The notes: a model not told the origin generated them from the letters alone. A stretch of 36,246 nt of DNA from Victivallales bacterium (GCA_017548425.1 JAFZAB010000183.1:1-36246), one strand, 5' to 3'; counted from the stretch's first letter, positions 7,895 to 18,238 are shown. Numbers and translations: made by a program.

Positions 7895-9393
7895 AAGAAC
7901 TCAACATCGCCAATCAGCCCTGGCTCTCCATGTCCAGAACGGTTAAAATCACGGCAGACGGTATTCGATATCGTCTTTTCCGGGCATCCGTAACCGTTGC
8001 CGTTATCGTGGTGGCAGTCGCATTCCTCATGAACATTTTGGCCGAATCGCTTATCAAGCGCTCCATTGCCGGCAACACGCGCGAACGAATCCAAAAATCA
8101 CTGCTCAATTCCGTCTGGGCATCCAAACTCACATCCCCCGGCTCGCCGGAATCCATCATTACGGAAACCGCAGCCCTCTCCCCGGACGACGACCTTTATA
8201 AAGAAACAATGGGCTTCGCCAAATTGGACGCCCAAGGCATGGCGGAATTTCAAGCCATCGCCCAGAAAACAAACTACATCTTCGAATTCTTCGATAATCT
8301 CGACTACGCAAAACGCCGCGACTTGATCCATACCTCCGAAGGCGTTGATATTCTCAATTACCTCAGCGAACCGGAAAACATGAAGGTCTTCAATCTCGGC
8401 CTCTCCCGCTACAAATCCATTCAGTTCGACCTCTCGCAAGAAGAACTCGACGGCCTGCTCGCGCAGCTTCCCAAACTTGAAAAGATCATCGCGCAGATTC
8501 TTGAATCCAGAAAAGAAGCGAACAACAAAATCATCCACGCCCTCCGCGAAAAACTCCCCAACGCCAACAACGACGCCGAACGCCTCTCCATGGCCCTCCC
8601 GAAGGCGGACAAGGAATTCGGTGATTTCATCCGCCAGACTGGTTTCGTCTTCAATCAAGAATCCGTCGCCCCAATTGTCGCGGAACAGGCCAAACGTCTG
8701 GAAGATACGACGCGTATGAAAAACTCCATCAAAGACCGCCCCGTCCGCCAGCTCATCGCGCAGGAAGCCAACATCCTCCCCGCTGACGTCAACGACGTCA
8801 TGATGTGGGACTTCCTCGACAATGAAAAATTCGCCAAACGCTATATTGAAAAGATGGCCGAATCCGGACAGAATGTCGAAGGGTTGACGCCTGAGCTTCT
8901 GGTCAGCCTCGCTAAAGGCCGTAAGGAGGCCGAATCACTCGAACGCGCACAGCGTCTCACGATGGACGCAGGTAAAGGTTTCATGGGCCTCGGCGAACGC
9001 CTCGCCTGGTTGCTCTGCGTGTCCATGCTCGTCTGCGGCATCGGTATCGCCAACGCCATGATGATGTCCGTGACAGAACGCTTCACGGAAATCGCCACGC
9101 TGAAATGCCTTGGCGCCCTCGACGGCTTCATCATGATCATGTTCGTTCTTGAAAGCTGCTTCATGGGTATCGTCGGCGGAACGATCGGCGCGATCATCGG
9201 CGCCTTGATCGGACTCTTCCGCATGCTCTCCTCCTTCGGCGTCAATTTCATCTCCGCGATTCCGGTCGTGGATGTGATCATGGGTATGATCGTTTCCATC
9301 ATCCTCGGCACCCTCCTCGCCGCCATCGCGGCCATCATCCCGTCGTGGAAGGCCGCGCGCCTCGCCCCGATGGAAGCCATGCGCGTCGAATAA
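7891..9393 (+). CDS. FtsX/MacB-type ABC transporter permease
   Basis: A 500-aa inner-membrane permease of the type VII (FtsX/LolC/MacB) ABC class. One membrane helix lies at about residues 32-50, followed by a roughly 310-residue periplasmic domain that is helical and charged, then three helices at about 370-392, 412-444 and 461-485. The cytoplasmic coupling segment TERFTEIATLKCLGA (about 395-409) and the ending PSWKAARLAPMEAMRVE are hallmark FtsX-family features. The start overlaps the stop of the PqqD-like gene. Its partner is most likely the ABC ATPase 52 bp downstream. Family members release lipoproteins, export peptides or transmit mechanical force; the cargo is unknown here. Confidence 0.88.
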   Translation: MKELNIANQPWLSMSRTVKITADGIRYRLFRASVTVAVIVVAVAFLMNILAESLIKRSIAGNTRERIQKSLLNSVWASKLTSPGSPESIITETAALSPDDDLYKETMGFAKLDAQGMAEFQAIAQKTNYIFEFFDNLDYAKRRDLIHTSEGVDILNYLSEPENMKVFNLGLSRYKSIQFDLSQEELDGLLAQLPKLEKIIAQILESRKEANNKIIHALREKLPNANNDAERLSMALPKADKEFGDFIRQTGFVFNQESVAPIVAEQAKRLEDTTRMKNSIKDRPVRQLIAQEANILPADVNDVMMWDFLDNEKFAKRYIEKMAESGQNVEGLTPELLVSLAKGRKEAESLERAQRLTMDAGKGFMGLGERLAWLLCVSMLVCGIGIANAMMMSVTERFTEIATLKCLGALDGFIMIMFVLESCFMGIVGGTIGAIIGALIGLFRMLSSFGVNFISAIPVVDVIMGMIVSIILGTLLAAIAAIIPSWKAARLAPMEAMRVE

Positions 9394-9396
9394 TCC

Positions 9397-9415
9397 TTAA
9401 CCTTTAAATTATAAT
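9397..9415 (+). promoter_or_regulatory. AT-rich TTAACC...TATAAT element between permease and ATPase genes
   Basis: The 52-bp gap holds TTAACC, seven bases, and a perfect TATAAT, with the ATPase start 30 bases further on. It resembles the element before the glycosyltransferase gene and could be an internal promoter of the cluster. No -35 box at standard distance is evident. Confidence 0.3.
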
Positions 9416-9445
9416 ATCTGCATAATCAAAAGCAGGAATCCAAAT

Positions 9446-10234
9446 ATGGCAGAAAACATCGCAACAGAACAGGCGAAAAGCCCAGGCAAGAAAAACGCCG
9501 ATAGACGTATCATCATCCGCACCGTCGGACTCAAAAAGTCCTACATGATGAAAGACGTCCTCACGCAGGCCCTCCGTGGCGTCGATATCGCCATCTACCA
9601 AGGCGAATTCATTTCAGTCATGGGACCGTCTGGTTCCGGTAAATCTACGTTCTTCAACATGATCGGAGCTCTTGACTCCCCAACGGTCGGACGTGTCTTC
9701 ATCGACGAAGTCGATGTCGCCCAGCTGACCGCTGAAGAGCTCGCCTACCTCCGCTGCCATAAAATCGGATACATCTTCCAGCAGTATAACCTTATTAAAT
9801 ATATGACGGCTCTCGAAAACGTCACGACGCCGATGGCGTTCGGCGGCGTCATGCCGGATGAAGCCCGTGACCGCGGCATGGAAATTCTCGATCTGGTCGG
9901 TTTGAAAGAACGTTGGCATCACCGCCCAATCGAAATGTCCGGCGGTCAGCAGCAGCGTGTCGCCATCGCCCGCTCACTCGCCAACAATCCGTCCGTCCTC
10001 CTCTGCGATGAACCGACGGCCAACTTGGATATGCATACCGGACAGGAAATCATCGACATTCTTGTCCGCCTGAACACGGAAAAAGGCGTGACCGTCATCT
10101 GCGCAACCCATGACCACCGTATGATGAACATCTGCGACCGACTCATGTGGATCCGAGACGGCCAGATCGAACGTATCGCCAACCGTGAAGACGTCCATAT
10201 CGAACTCGCGTCCATTGACGACGACAAGAAGTGA
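9446..10234 (+). CDS. LolD/MacB-type ABC transporter ATP-binding protein
   Basis: A 262-aa nucleotide-binding subunit. All key elements are intact: Walker A GPSGSGKST (residues 60-68), Q-loop YIFQQYNL (about 109-116), signature MSGGQQQR (164-171), Walker B VLLCDEPT (184-191), D-loop NLD, and H-loop ATHD with H222. An N-terminal extension of about 20 charged residues precedes the ABC core. AGGA lies 8 bases before the ATG. The sequence class (LolD, MacB, FtsE) matches FtsX-type permeases, so it should energise the permease just upstream, although the 1703-aa protein downstream also carries an FtsX-like membrane part and could share it. Confidence 0.93.
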   Translation: MAENIATEQAKSPGKKNADRRIIIRTVGLKKSYMMKDVLTQALRGVDIAIYQGEFISVMGPSGSGKSTFFNMIGALDSPTVGRVFIDEVDVAQLTAEELAYLRCHKIGYIFQQYNLIKYMTALENVTTPMAFGGVMPDEARDRGMEILDLVGLKERWHHRPIEMSGGQQQRVAIARSLANNPSVLLCDEPTANLDMHTGQEIIDILVRLNTEKGVTVICATHDHRMMNICDRLMWIRDGQIERIANREDVHIELASIDDDKK

Positions 10235-10276
10235 TCTCACCGATAAACAACTTCCAACAGGAATTAGGAACTGAAT

Positions 10277-13200
10277 ATGAGATTAACCCTTAAACCATTC
10301 AAGACAGCCTGCCTTGCCGTCGTCGTCGCATCGGCGCTCACGCAGTCGTTGTTCGCCCAATCGGCCGCCCAGTTCGAAACGGACAGCAAGGTCATTTCAG
10401 CCAAAACCAACCGCCTGACCGGCACGAAGGAATACCAGGCTGCGGCAGACTACATTCTCCAACGCCTGCAAGCCCTCAATCCGGACAAGATCATCGAACA
10501 GAAATTCGACACGGCGCAGACTTTCTCGCCGCAAATCACCAAAAACGCGGACGGCTCGACGACCACGAATTTTGTGGATCCAATCGCGACCGTAACGCCC
10601 GTCAGTGACGATGGTAAGGACGGCACGCCGTTGAAGCTCTATCCGATGCGCCCCAACGGCATCATCCCGCCCGCCACTCCTGCGGAAGGTGTTTCCGGAA
10701 ACATCATCCATATTGGCAAAGGCACAGCGGATGATTTTGACCGCGTCCATGTCGAAGGCGCCATCGTCGTTCTGGACTACAACTCCGGACAGGGCTTCAT
10801 TCGCGCATTCCGCCTCGGCGCCAAAGCCGTCATCTTCACAAAGAACGGCCTTGCCGACGGACGCTCCCCCCACTACGCCGATACCAACGTCAACCTTCTC
10901 CGCTTCTTCTATGACGGCCCCGCTTCCGATCTTCCGACGGAAGGCGCCAATGTCCGCATCAACTCCTCCATCGTTTGGCAGCCCGTCCGCGGCCGCAACA
11001 TTTTCGCCTACTTTGAAGGCACTGGCGCCAAATTCGGTGACGACGACGACAAGAAGGAAGAAGTCATCATCATGGCCGCCAATCTGGACACCTTCGGCGA
11101 AGTTCCCACGCTGACGCCCGGTGGACGTTCCGCCGCCAACTGCGCCGCCCTGCTCCAAATTGCTGAACATATCGCGAAAAACCGTCCGCGCCGCCATACC
11201 CTCATCGCTTTCTTTGACTGCCAAGCCCGCGGCCACGCCGGCTCCGCCGCTTTCTACAAAGCTTTGGAAATCGACAAAAAAGACGTCACGATGGAAAAAC
11301 GCCGCGAGTCCTACACGAACGAAATGGACTTCGTGACCAAGATGTTCGAACTGCTCGCGAAGGAATGCCCGCTCACCGCCAACTCCCCAGTCCGCAGAAA
11401 GCTTCTCGACCGTCTCGCCGACAAGGCGCAGAACCACGCCTATTATTATAAGGATCAGGAATACAGGCTGAACGACCAGAACCTCACCTACCGCCAGACC
11501 TACGGCGGCAACATGCCTGACGAAATCAAGAAGAAGATTGAAGAAAACATCACGAAGCGTGATAACGAAGTCACTCCTCTCAAACGCGGTTGGAACGAAC
11601 TCCAGCGTCTGATCGGTCGCGAAAAGCAGAAACTCTCCGGTTCGGACAAACCGGTCGAATTCAGCAAGAAAGTCGATGAAGTGACTCAGAAACGCGTTCT
11701 CGAGAATCTTGATGTCATCATCAAGGAAGTCAAGGTTGACATGGATGAACGCGCCGCCGAACTCAAGCTCGAAGACGAAACGCTCAATGCCGACAACGAA
11801 CTTCTCGAACTCATCGGCCAGAAATGGATCGCCCTCCACGCCTCCCTCCTGCTTGGCGACACATCCAACAAATGGGCCGTCGTCATCGGCGGTGAATCCG
11901 CCATGCATTCCTCCGACGACAACCCCGGCCTCTACGGTAAAATCCAGAAGGCCTTCCTTGATGCATACAAAGCCATCAACGCCAAGAACATCCCGAATCA
12001 GTTCCTCGTCGAATCCGCTGACCAGACGCTTCCGCAGACGCGCGTCATCTGGGGTGCCCCGCATCTGATCCATTCAGGCGAACCCGCCGGTATCTTCGGT
12101 ATCTACAATCTCGCGCTCGCGACCGTTCAGGAAGCCACCCTCCGCGAAGGCACGCCGGACGATACGCTCGATCGCATCAATCTCAACTCCGTCTATGGGC
12201 AGGCCATCGACATCGCGAAATTCTTTGCGCCGACAAAAGAGACGCCCGAAGACGTCGCCACCGCCCTCCTCGGCAATCAGCCCGGCCTTTCACTCCGCCG
12301 CGGTATCGTCGCCAACAAAGACTATGTCATCCCCTCCTTCACGGAAGACTATACGGTCAAAGGCCCCAGCGTCATGGGTATGCTGCAAGGCACATCCATC
12401 CCGAACACACCGATGAAGGGTGCCATCATCCAGTTCCGCCTGAACCGTTGGTTCTCACTGGCTTACAACGAAAACAAGTTCCAGGGCTTTGACAACTACC
12501 AAGTCCTGCGCACCAATTCCAACGGTATCTACACCATCGGCCCGGTCCATTCCAAGGCATGGGGCTCCAAAGGCGGTTTCGCCGCCATCTTCGATGAAAA
12601 TGGTATTGTAAAGGAAGTCTCCGGCAATTCCACCTACACGTCCATCCGCTGGCGTCTGAATACTTTCCGCGCCAAATCCGCCTACATCGTCCTGCCGTCG
12701 CAGCAGCGCACGGAAAAGCTCCCCGGCGAAGATGTCAAACTCCTCTCCGCCAAGGCCAACGCAGACCTTCAGAGCAACAAGTCCTTCACGGAAACGGTCG
12801 ATGGCGTCGTGACATGGTTCTCCGAAGAACGTGAAAAAGGCGTCAAGCTCTTCTCCCTCCGCCAGATGGTCGGTCTGAACAACGGTCCGCAGTTCCTTGA
12901 AACCGCAGGCCACAACAAAGGCGCGGAAGCGACGGATCCCGACCAGCAGGGCAACTCCGAAGAAGACTCCATCGGCGACGGTTTCGAAATGACCGGACAG
13001 CCCATCGCCATCAACGCCGCCGCGCGTTCCTCCTCCGACCTCTGGCGGTTGAACGAATCGCGTCTCGACATCCTCCGCTCAAAAGGCATTCTGGACTCCT
13101 CCCTCGCCGAACTCCACGGCCGTTCGGAAGACCTTCTGATCGAAGCCGCCAAGCAGGGTGAGCATCCCATGAAGCGTGAAGCTCTCAACACCACATCCTT

Positions 13201-15388
13201 CTGGGCCTCCCGCCCTGTTTACAACAAAGTCCGCACCATGCTGGACGACCTCGTCTTCGCCGTCCTCATCCTGCTCGCCCTGTCCGTTCCGTTCGCGTTC
13301 GCCCTCGAACGCGTCATCATCGGCGCCACCACCATTTACAAGCAGATTTCATGGTTCGTCTTCTTCTTCGCGTTGACGTTCGTGGTCCTCTATCTCTCGC
13401 ACCCCGCGTTCGCCATCGCCAACACGCCGATCATCATCTTCCTCGGGTTCGCCATCGTCGTCATGTCCGTGATGGTTATCTTCATCATCATGCGGAAGTT
13501 CGAAGTCGAACTCAAGGCCATCCAAGGCATGACCGCCACGGTCCACGTCAACGACGTGTCCAGCGTCTCCACCTTCATGGCCGCCATGCAGATGGGTATC
13601 TCCACCATGAGACGCCGCCCGACGCGTACCGCCTTGACCGCCATCACAATCATCCTGCTGACTTTCACCATCCTATGCTTCGCCTCCTTCGGCACGCAGA
13701 GCGGTATCGTCACGCTGTCCGTCGCCCCCAACCCCAACTACACGGGTGTCTTCGTCCACAACGTCAACTGGAATCCGCTTTCAGAAGACTTGAAGGACAT
13801 CATCCGCTATTCGTGGGTTGACTCCTCCAACGAACATGACCAGCAGCCGCCCGCCGCCTGCCGCCGCCTCTGGATCTCTCCCAAGACGCAGGACAACCCC
13901 GGCATCCTTATCACACGGCCTGACGGTTCCAGCCCGCTCACCATCAAAGGCGTCCTCGGCATCGAACCGGAAGAAATCAAATACCGTGACGAATTCTCCG
14001 AATACTTCGGCAAAATCGACGACGACACGATTCTTATCACGAAGGCCGTCGCCGACTCCCTCAAAGTCGATACTGGCGACAAGGTCATCTTCAAAGGCCG
14101 CACATTCACCGTCGGCCAGTTGATCGACGCCGTCAAAGTCTCCGCGGCCAAAGACATGGACACCTCCTCCATCCTCCCCGCCGACTTCACGGAAACATCC
14201 GCCAACATGCCCACCAACACGGACAACGAAGACGAAATGGAAGCCATGTCACAGCGTAACTGGGCGTCCATCCCTGTTGACCAGGTCGTCATCGTCTCCG
14301 CCGATTCCGCCAAGCGCCTCGGCGCCAACCTTTACGCCCTCGTCGTCTATACGGACAGCTTCAAGTCCGCCATCGAAACGGCTGAAAAACTTGCCCGTAT
14401 CCTTTCCTTCCCGATTCCCGCCACGCGTGAAAACGGCGTCTATCGCCATCTGCTCGGAACGGTTCTGAAAGCCTCCGGTGCCAAAGACCTCTTCTTCCCG
14501 ATCGTCCTCGGCGGTCTGGTCATCTTCGGTACGATGCTTGGTTCCGTTGCTGACCGCCAGAAGGAAATCTACACATTCTCCGCTCTCGGTCTTGCCCCGA
14601 AGCACGTCGCCACCTTGTTCTTCGCCGAATCCATGGTTTACGCTCTGATCGGCGGTCTCGGCGGCTACCTCCTCGCGCAAGGCACGTTGAAGACTCTTGG
14701 CATCGCCGCCGAATACGGCCTCGTTCGCGTGCCAGAAATGAACATGTCCTCCACCAACACGATCGTGACCATCCTGATCGTCATGATCACGGTTCTGATT
14801 TCCTCCGTCTATCCTGCCATCAAGGCGTCCAAGTCCGCCAACCCGGGCTTGATGAGAATCTGGCGTCCGCCCAAGCCGCAAGGCGACGTGCTGGATCTGG
14901 TGTTCCCGTTCACCGTCTCCCAGTATGATATCACTGGCGTTCTCTCCTTCCTCCTCGAGCACTTCGCCAACCATACGGATACAGGTCTCGGACGTTTCAT
15001 GACCTCCGAAGTCGAACTCGTCAGAGACAAAGACACGCAGGAACTCGGACTGGACGCGACGCTCGCCCTCGCCCCCTTCGACCTCGGTGTTTCGCAGAAC
15101 TTCAAGCTCCGCTCGACAGCCTCCGAAATCGAAGGCATCGACGAAGTTCGCGTCATCCTCAAACGTATCTCCGGCCAGCCCAAAGACTGGCAGCGACTGA
15201 ACAAAGTCTTCCTGGACGATCTCCGTCAGCAGTTCCTGATCTGGCGGTCCATCCCCAGAACGACCATGGAAATGTATCGTCAGCGGACGCTCACGACGTT
15301 GGGCGCGAATCCTCCGCAGGCAACCGGTGACGCCAAAAACAGCCAGACTCCTCCGGCTGAAGCAACGGCAACCACGGCGAACAACTAA
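10277..15388 (+). CDS. 1703-aa fusion: signal peptide, PA-like domain, degenerate M28-peptidase-like domain, FtsX-like permease
   Basis: A very large membrane protein. Residues 1-27 form a signal peptide ending LFA. Around 138-187 is a PA-like segment (GVSGNIIHIGKG to AKAVIF). Residues 260-330 follow the M28 aminopeptidase layout, but the metal-ligand positions are replaced: NLD (269-271) for HxD, GGRSAAN (282-288) for the GADDN-type loop, and QA (316-317) for the catalytic EE pair, so it should not be an active zinc peptidase. A charged helical region spans about 340-510. Hydrophobic helices lie near 992-1013, 1025-1040, 1050-1074, 1117-1140, 1405-1470 and 1495-1515; the later ones carry an FtsX-type coupling segment (DRQKEIYTFSALGLAPKHV). 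It belongs to the cluster operon and probably partners one of the two LolD-type ATPases. Confidence 0.85.
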   Translation: MRLTLKPFKTACLAVVVASALTQSLFAQSAAQFETDSKVISAKTNRLTGTKEYQAAADYILQRLQALNPDKIIEQKFDTAQTFSPQITKNADGSTTTNFVDPIATVTPVSDDGKDGTPLKLYPMRPNGIIPPATPAEGVSGNIIHIGKGTADDFDRVHVEGAIVVLDYNSGQGFIRAFRLGAKAVIFTKNGLADGRSPHYADTNVNLLRFFYDGPASDLPTEGANVRINSSIVWQPVRGRNIFAYFEGTGAKFGDDDDKKEEVIIMAANLDTFGEVPTLTPGGRSAANCAALLQIAEHIAKNRPRRHTLIAFFDCQARGHAGSAAFYKALEIDKKDVTMEKRRESYTNEMDFVTKMFELLAKECPLTANSPVRRKLLDRLADKAQNHAYYYKDQEYRLNDQNLTYRQTYGGNMPDEIKKKIEENITKRDNEVTPLKRGWNELQRLIGREKQKLSGSDKPVEFSKKVDEVTQKRVLENLDVIIKEVKVDMDERAAELKLEDETLNADNELLELIGQKWIALHASLLLGDTSNKWAVVIGGESAMHSSDDNPGLYGKIQKAFLDAYKAINAKNIPNQFLVESADQTLPQTRVIWGAPHLIHSGEPAGIFGIYNLALATVQEATLREGTPDDTLDRINLNSVYGQAIDIAKFFAPTKETPEDVATALLGNQPGLSLRRGIVANKDYVIPSFTEDYTVKGPSVMGMLQGTSIPNTPMKGAIIQFRLNRWFSLAYNENKFQGFDNYQVLRTNSNGIYTIGPVHSKAWGSKGGFAAIFDENGIVKEVSGNSTYTSIRWRLNTFRAKSAYIVLPSQQRTEKLPGEDVKLLSAKANADLQSNKSFTETVDGVVTWFSEEREKGVKLFSLRQMVGLNNGPQFLETAGHNKGAEATDPDQQGNSEEDSIGDGFEMTGQPIAINAAARSSSDLWRLNESRLDILRSKGILDSSLAELHGRSEDLLIEAAKQGEHPMKREALNTTSFWASRPVYNKVRTMLDDLVFAVLILLALSVPFAFALERVIIGATTIYKQISWFVFFFALTFVVLYLSHPAFAIANTPIIIFLGFAIVVMSVMVIFIIMRKFEVELKAIQGMTATVHVNDVSSVSTFMAAMQMGISTMRRRPTRTALTAITIILLTFTILCFASFGTQSGIVTLSVAPNPNYTGVFVHNVNWNPLSEDLKDIIRYSWVDSSNEHDQQPPAACRRLWISPKTQDNPGILITRPDGSSPLTIKGVLGIEPEEIKYRDEFSEYFGKIDDDTILITKAVADSLKVDTGDKVIFKGRTFTVGQLIDAVKVSAAKDMDTSSILPADFTETSANMPTNTDNEDEMEAMSQRNWASIPVDQVVIVSADSAKRLGANLYALVVYTDSFKSAIETAEKLARILSFPIPATRENGVYRHLLGTVLKASGAKDLFFPIVLGGLVIFGTMLGSVADRQKEIYTFSALGLAPKHVATLFFAESMVYALIGGLGGYLLAQGTLKTLGIAAEYGLVRVPEMNMSSTNTIVTILIVMITVLISSVYPAIKASKSANPGLMRIWRPPKPQGDVLDLVFPFTVSQYDITGVLSFLLEHFANHTDTGLGRFMTSEVELVRDKDTQELGLDATLALAPFDLGVSQNFKLRSTASEIEGIDEVRVILKRISGQPKDWQRLNKVFLDDLRQQFLIWRSIPRTTMEMYRQRTLTTLGANPPQATGDAKNSQTPPAEATATTANN

Positions 15389-15408
15389 TCACAGCGGAGG
15401 TAACTAAC

Positions 15409-17457
15409 ATGTCACAAGCAATGCAAGCCCAGTCAAAGCCCGTGCACAAAATCGATTCTGAACTTGACGAGTTTAGAAAAATCATGGAAGTCCCCTCCAC
15501 GTTCGAGGAGGGTTTCCGCTGGTCCGCCTTGTTCGGAGCCATATTCGTCGCCCTGTTGATGGTGCCTGGCGCCATCTACATGGGACTGTTGGCCGGCCAA
15601 GGCATCGGCGGCGCCGCCCAGTGGGTTACGGTCATCCTCTTCATCGAGGTTGCCAAACGCGCCCACCGCTATCTTAACAAATCCGAAATCTTCGTTCTGT
15701 TCTACATGGCTGGTGCTCTGATGGGTGCCGCCACGACGGGCGGTCTTCTCTGGCAGCAGTTCTTCATCCAGTCAGACGCCGCCGCCGCCAACGGCATCAC
15801 GGATCTGCTCCCCCGCTGGTATGCGCCACCACTCACATCCGACTCCTACGCGAAACGCTCCTTCTTCAATGTTGACTGGCTGCCGCCAATCGCCATGATG
15901 TTTATCGGTTCCTTCGTTGGACAGCTCTCCCACTTGGTCCTCGGCTACGGCCTCTTCCGTATCGCGTCCGATATGGAAAAACTCCCCTTCCCGATGGCTC
16001 CTGTCGGTGCTCAGGGTATCATGGCCATGGCGGAAGACATTGAATCCAAGAACAATAAGAATGCTGAAGACTCCTGGCGCTGGCGCGTGTTCGCCATCGG
16101 CGGCGCTCTTGGTCTTGCATTCGGTCTCATCTATCTGTTCCTCCCCGTCATTTCCGGTGCCTTGACCGGAACGGCTATCCAGATCTTCCCCATCCCGTTC
16201 TCTGACTTCACGGACAAAACCGGACAATACCTGCCCGCCGTCGCCACCGGTATCAACTGGTCGTTCGGCAATCTCATCGGCGGTATGGTCATGCCATATT
16301 GGGGCATGGTCGGTTCCTTCGTCGGACTGATCATCACGTTCGTCGCCAACCCGATCCTCTACCACTACGGATTGCTCTCCGACTGGAAGACCGGCGATGA
16401 CACCGTCGTCACCCTCTTCAAAAACAACATCGACTTCTACTTCTCCTTCCATATCGGTATCGCTCTGGCCATCGCGTTGGCTGGTTTCGCACAGGTCTTC
16501 AGCTCCATGGCGAAGGCCCGCAAAGCCCGCAAGAACAAGACTGTTGACGTCCCCATGGGCTCCTGGCATGACGTTCCGAAAGGCCGTGGCGACTTCCCCG
16601 CGTGGTTCATCATCCTGTGCTACTTCCTTGTCACGATGACCTATACCGGCCTCTCCATCGGCCTGCTCATCTGGCATCATGGCGGCTGGACGCGTGACAT
16701 CCGCAACGTTCTCATCGTTCTCATCATCCTCGGCTTCGTCTATACGCCATTGATCTCCTACGTTACCGCTCGTCTGGAAGGTATGGTTGGTCAGGTCGTC
16801 GAAGTCCCGATGATCCGTGAAGCCGCACTAATCCTCTCCGGATACCACGGCATCGCCATTTGGTTCCTCCCGCTCCCGATCGCCAACTACGGTTCCATGA
16901 CCGTCTTCTATCGGCAGTGCGAATTGACCGGTACGAAGTTCACGTCAATTTGGAAAACCAAACTGGTCCTCTTCCCGATCATCTTGCTGGCGACCATCTT
17001 CTTCATGAACTTCATCTGGGGCCTCGACCGAATCCCGTCCGTCGCCTACCCCTACGCCCAGAAGATGTGGGAACTGAACGCCGCCAACTCCTGCGTTATG
17101 TTCACCGCGACCATGGGTGAATACTCCATGTTCGAAAAAGCCTTCAACATGTGGATCATCGGAGCGGGCACGCTCTTCGGCGTCGTCCTCTTCAGCGGCA
17201 TGAGCATGCTCGGCGCGCCGATCATGCTGACATACGGTGTTGTCCGCGGTCTCGGCCAGAGCACACCGCACACCATCCTGCCCTCCTTCATCGGCGCCCT
17301 CATCGGACAGTTCTACTTCAAGAAGAGACTGAAGCTGAAATGGAGGCAGTACATTCCTGTCGTCGCCGCCGGATTCTCCTGCGGCATGGGTCTGATCACC
17401 ACGGTCGGTGTCGGTGTCACCTTCCTGTCCAAGGCTGTTATCAAACTCCCGTTCTAA
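15409..17457 (+). CDS. OPT-superfamily (oligopeptide-transporter-like) membrane protein
   Basis: A 682-aa polytopic inner-membrane protein preceded by an excellent GGAGG ribosome-binding site 8 bases before the ATG and only 20 bp after the giant fusion gene. The many hydrophobic helices, the N-terminal block FRWSALFGAIFVALLMVPGA, the glycine-rich helix SFVGQLSHLVLGYG and the conserved LPFPMAPVGAQGIMAMAED look like the OPT superfamily, whose members import small peptides or metal chelates by proton symport. The short soluble N-terminus (about 40 residues) has no signal peptide. Placement between two ABC export-type modules and downstream of a PqqD-like protein suggests a peptide substrate; that is inference. 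Substrate and direction cannot be decided from sequence. Confidence 0.82.
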   Translation: MSQAMQAQSKPVHKIDSELDEFRKIMEVPSTFEEGFRWSALFGAIFVALLMVPGAIYMGLLAGQGIGGAAQWVTVILFIEVAKRAHRYLNKSEIFVLFYMAGALMGAATTGGLLWQQFFIQSDAAAANGITDLLPRWYAPPLTSDSYAKRSFFNVDWLPPIAMMFIGSFVGQLSHLVLGYGLFRIASDMEKLPFPMAPVGAQGIMAMAEDIESKNNKNAEDSWRWRVFAIGGALGLAFGLIYLFLPVISGALTGTAIQIFPIPFSDFTDKTGQYLPAVATGINWSFGNLIGGMVMPYWGMVGSFVGLIITFVANPILYHYGLLSDWKTGDDTVVTLFKNNIDFYFSFHIGIALAIALAGFAQVFSSMAKARKARKNKTVDVPMGSWHDVPKGRGDFPAWFIILCYFLVTMTYTGLSIGLLIWHHGGWTRDIRNVLIVLIILGFVYTPLISYVTARLEGMVGQVVEVPMIREAALILSGYHGIAIWFLPLPIANYGSMTVFYRQCELTGTKFTSIWKTKLVLFPIILLATIFFMNFIWGLDRIPSVAYPYAQKMWELNAANSCVMFTATMGEYSMFEKAFNMWIIGAGTLFGVVLFSGMSMLGAPIMLTYGVVRGLGQSTPHTILPSFIGALIGQFYFKKRLKLKWRQYIPVVAAGFSCGMGLITTVGVGVTFLSKAVIKLPF

Positions 17458-17515
17458 GAGATACAAGTCAAACGCAATCATTGGGTTAAACTCCTTCTTA
17501 ACAGGATATCTAATA

Positions 17516-18238
17516 ATGCCAGAAACACTCATCAAAGTACGTGGGGTCAACAAGACCTTCAATCTCGGTAAAGTCATCGTCCACGCCCTGAAAGACATCA
17601 ATGTCGATATCTTCCGCGGTGAATACCTCTCTATCATGGGTCCGTCTGGATCCGGCAAGAGTACGCTTTTCAATATGATCGGAGCACTCGACACGCCGAC
17701 GTCCGGTTCCGTTGAAGTCGCGGGCATCAATCTGACGCAGCTATCCGCCCGTCAGTTGGCCCACTTCCGCGGCCATCATATCGGCTATGTCTTCCAGTCC
17801 TACAACCTTCTGTATGCGTATGACGCCATCGGCAACGTCTCGTTGCCGCTCCTCTTCGGCGGCATGGATCCGGATCAGGCGCGTGAACGCGCCATCGAAG
17901 TACTCAAGAAGGTCGGCCTCGGCCACCGTCTCACCCACCGACCGGACGAAATGTCCGGCGGTCAGCAGCAGCGTGTCGCCATCGCCCGCGCCTTGGCCAA
18001 CGAACCCGCCATCATCCTCGCCGACGAACCGACCGCCAACTTGGACTTGCAGACCGGTGAAGACATCATCAAACTAATGTCCGACCTTTCCCGCGAACTT
18101 GGTGTGACGGTCATCACCGCCACCCACGACCATAAGATGCTCGCCACATCCGACCGCATCCTCTGGATCAAAGACGGCACCGTTGACAAACTCCAGAACC
18201 GTGCAGACCTCAAGATCAACACCGGTTCCGTCAAGTAA
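17516..18238 (+). CDS. LolD-type ABC transporter ATP-binding protein
   Basis: A 240-aa ABC ATPase. The ATG at 17516 (MPETLIKVRGVNKTF) is chosen; an upstream in-frame start at 17408 lies inside the OPT gene. Walker A GPSGSGKST, Q-loop YVFQSYNL, signature MSGGQQQR, Walker B IILADEPT and H-loop ATHD are all present. It closely resembles the other ATPase of the cluster but lacks that protein's N-terminal extension, so the two look like paralogues. It is the last gene before a strong terminator. With two FtsX-like permeases and two ATPases in the operon, the natural pairing is this ATPase with the FtsX-like part of the 1703-aa protein, though that is not proven. Confidence 0.93.
   Translation: MPETLIKVRGVNKTFNLGKVIVHALKDINVDIFRGEYLSIMGPSGSGKSTLFNMIGALDTPTSGSVEVAGINLTQLSARQLAHFRGHHIGYVFQSYNLLYAYDAIGNVSLPLLFGGMDPDQARERAIEVLKKVGLGHRLTHRPDEMSGGQQQRVAIARALANEPAIILADEPTANLDLQTGEDIIKLMSDLSRELGVTVITATHDHKMLATSDRILWIKDGTVDKLQNRADLKINTGSVK

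Noticed and set aside
10397..12073. 558-codon minus-strand ORF within the giant fusion gene
   Set aside because: Overlaps the coding strand of the 1703-aa protein in full, no ribosome-binding site or domain; explained by C-ending codon preference.
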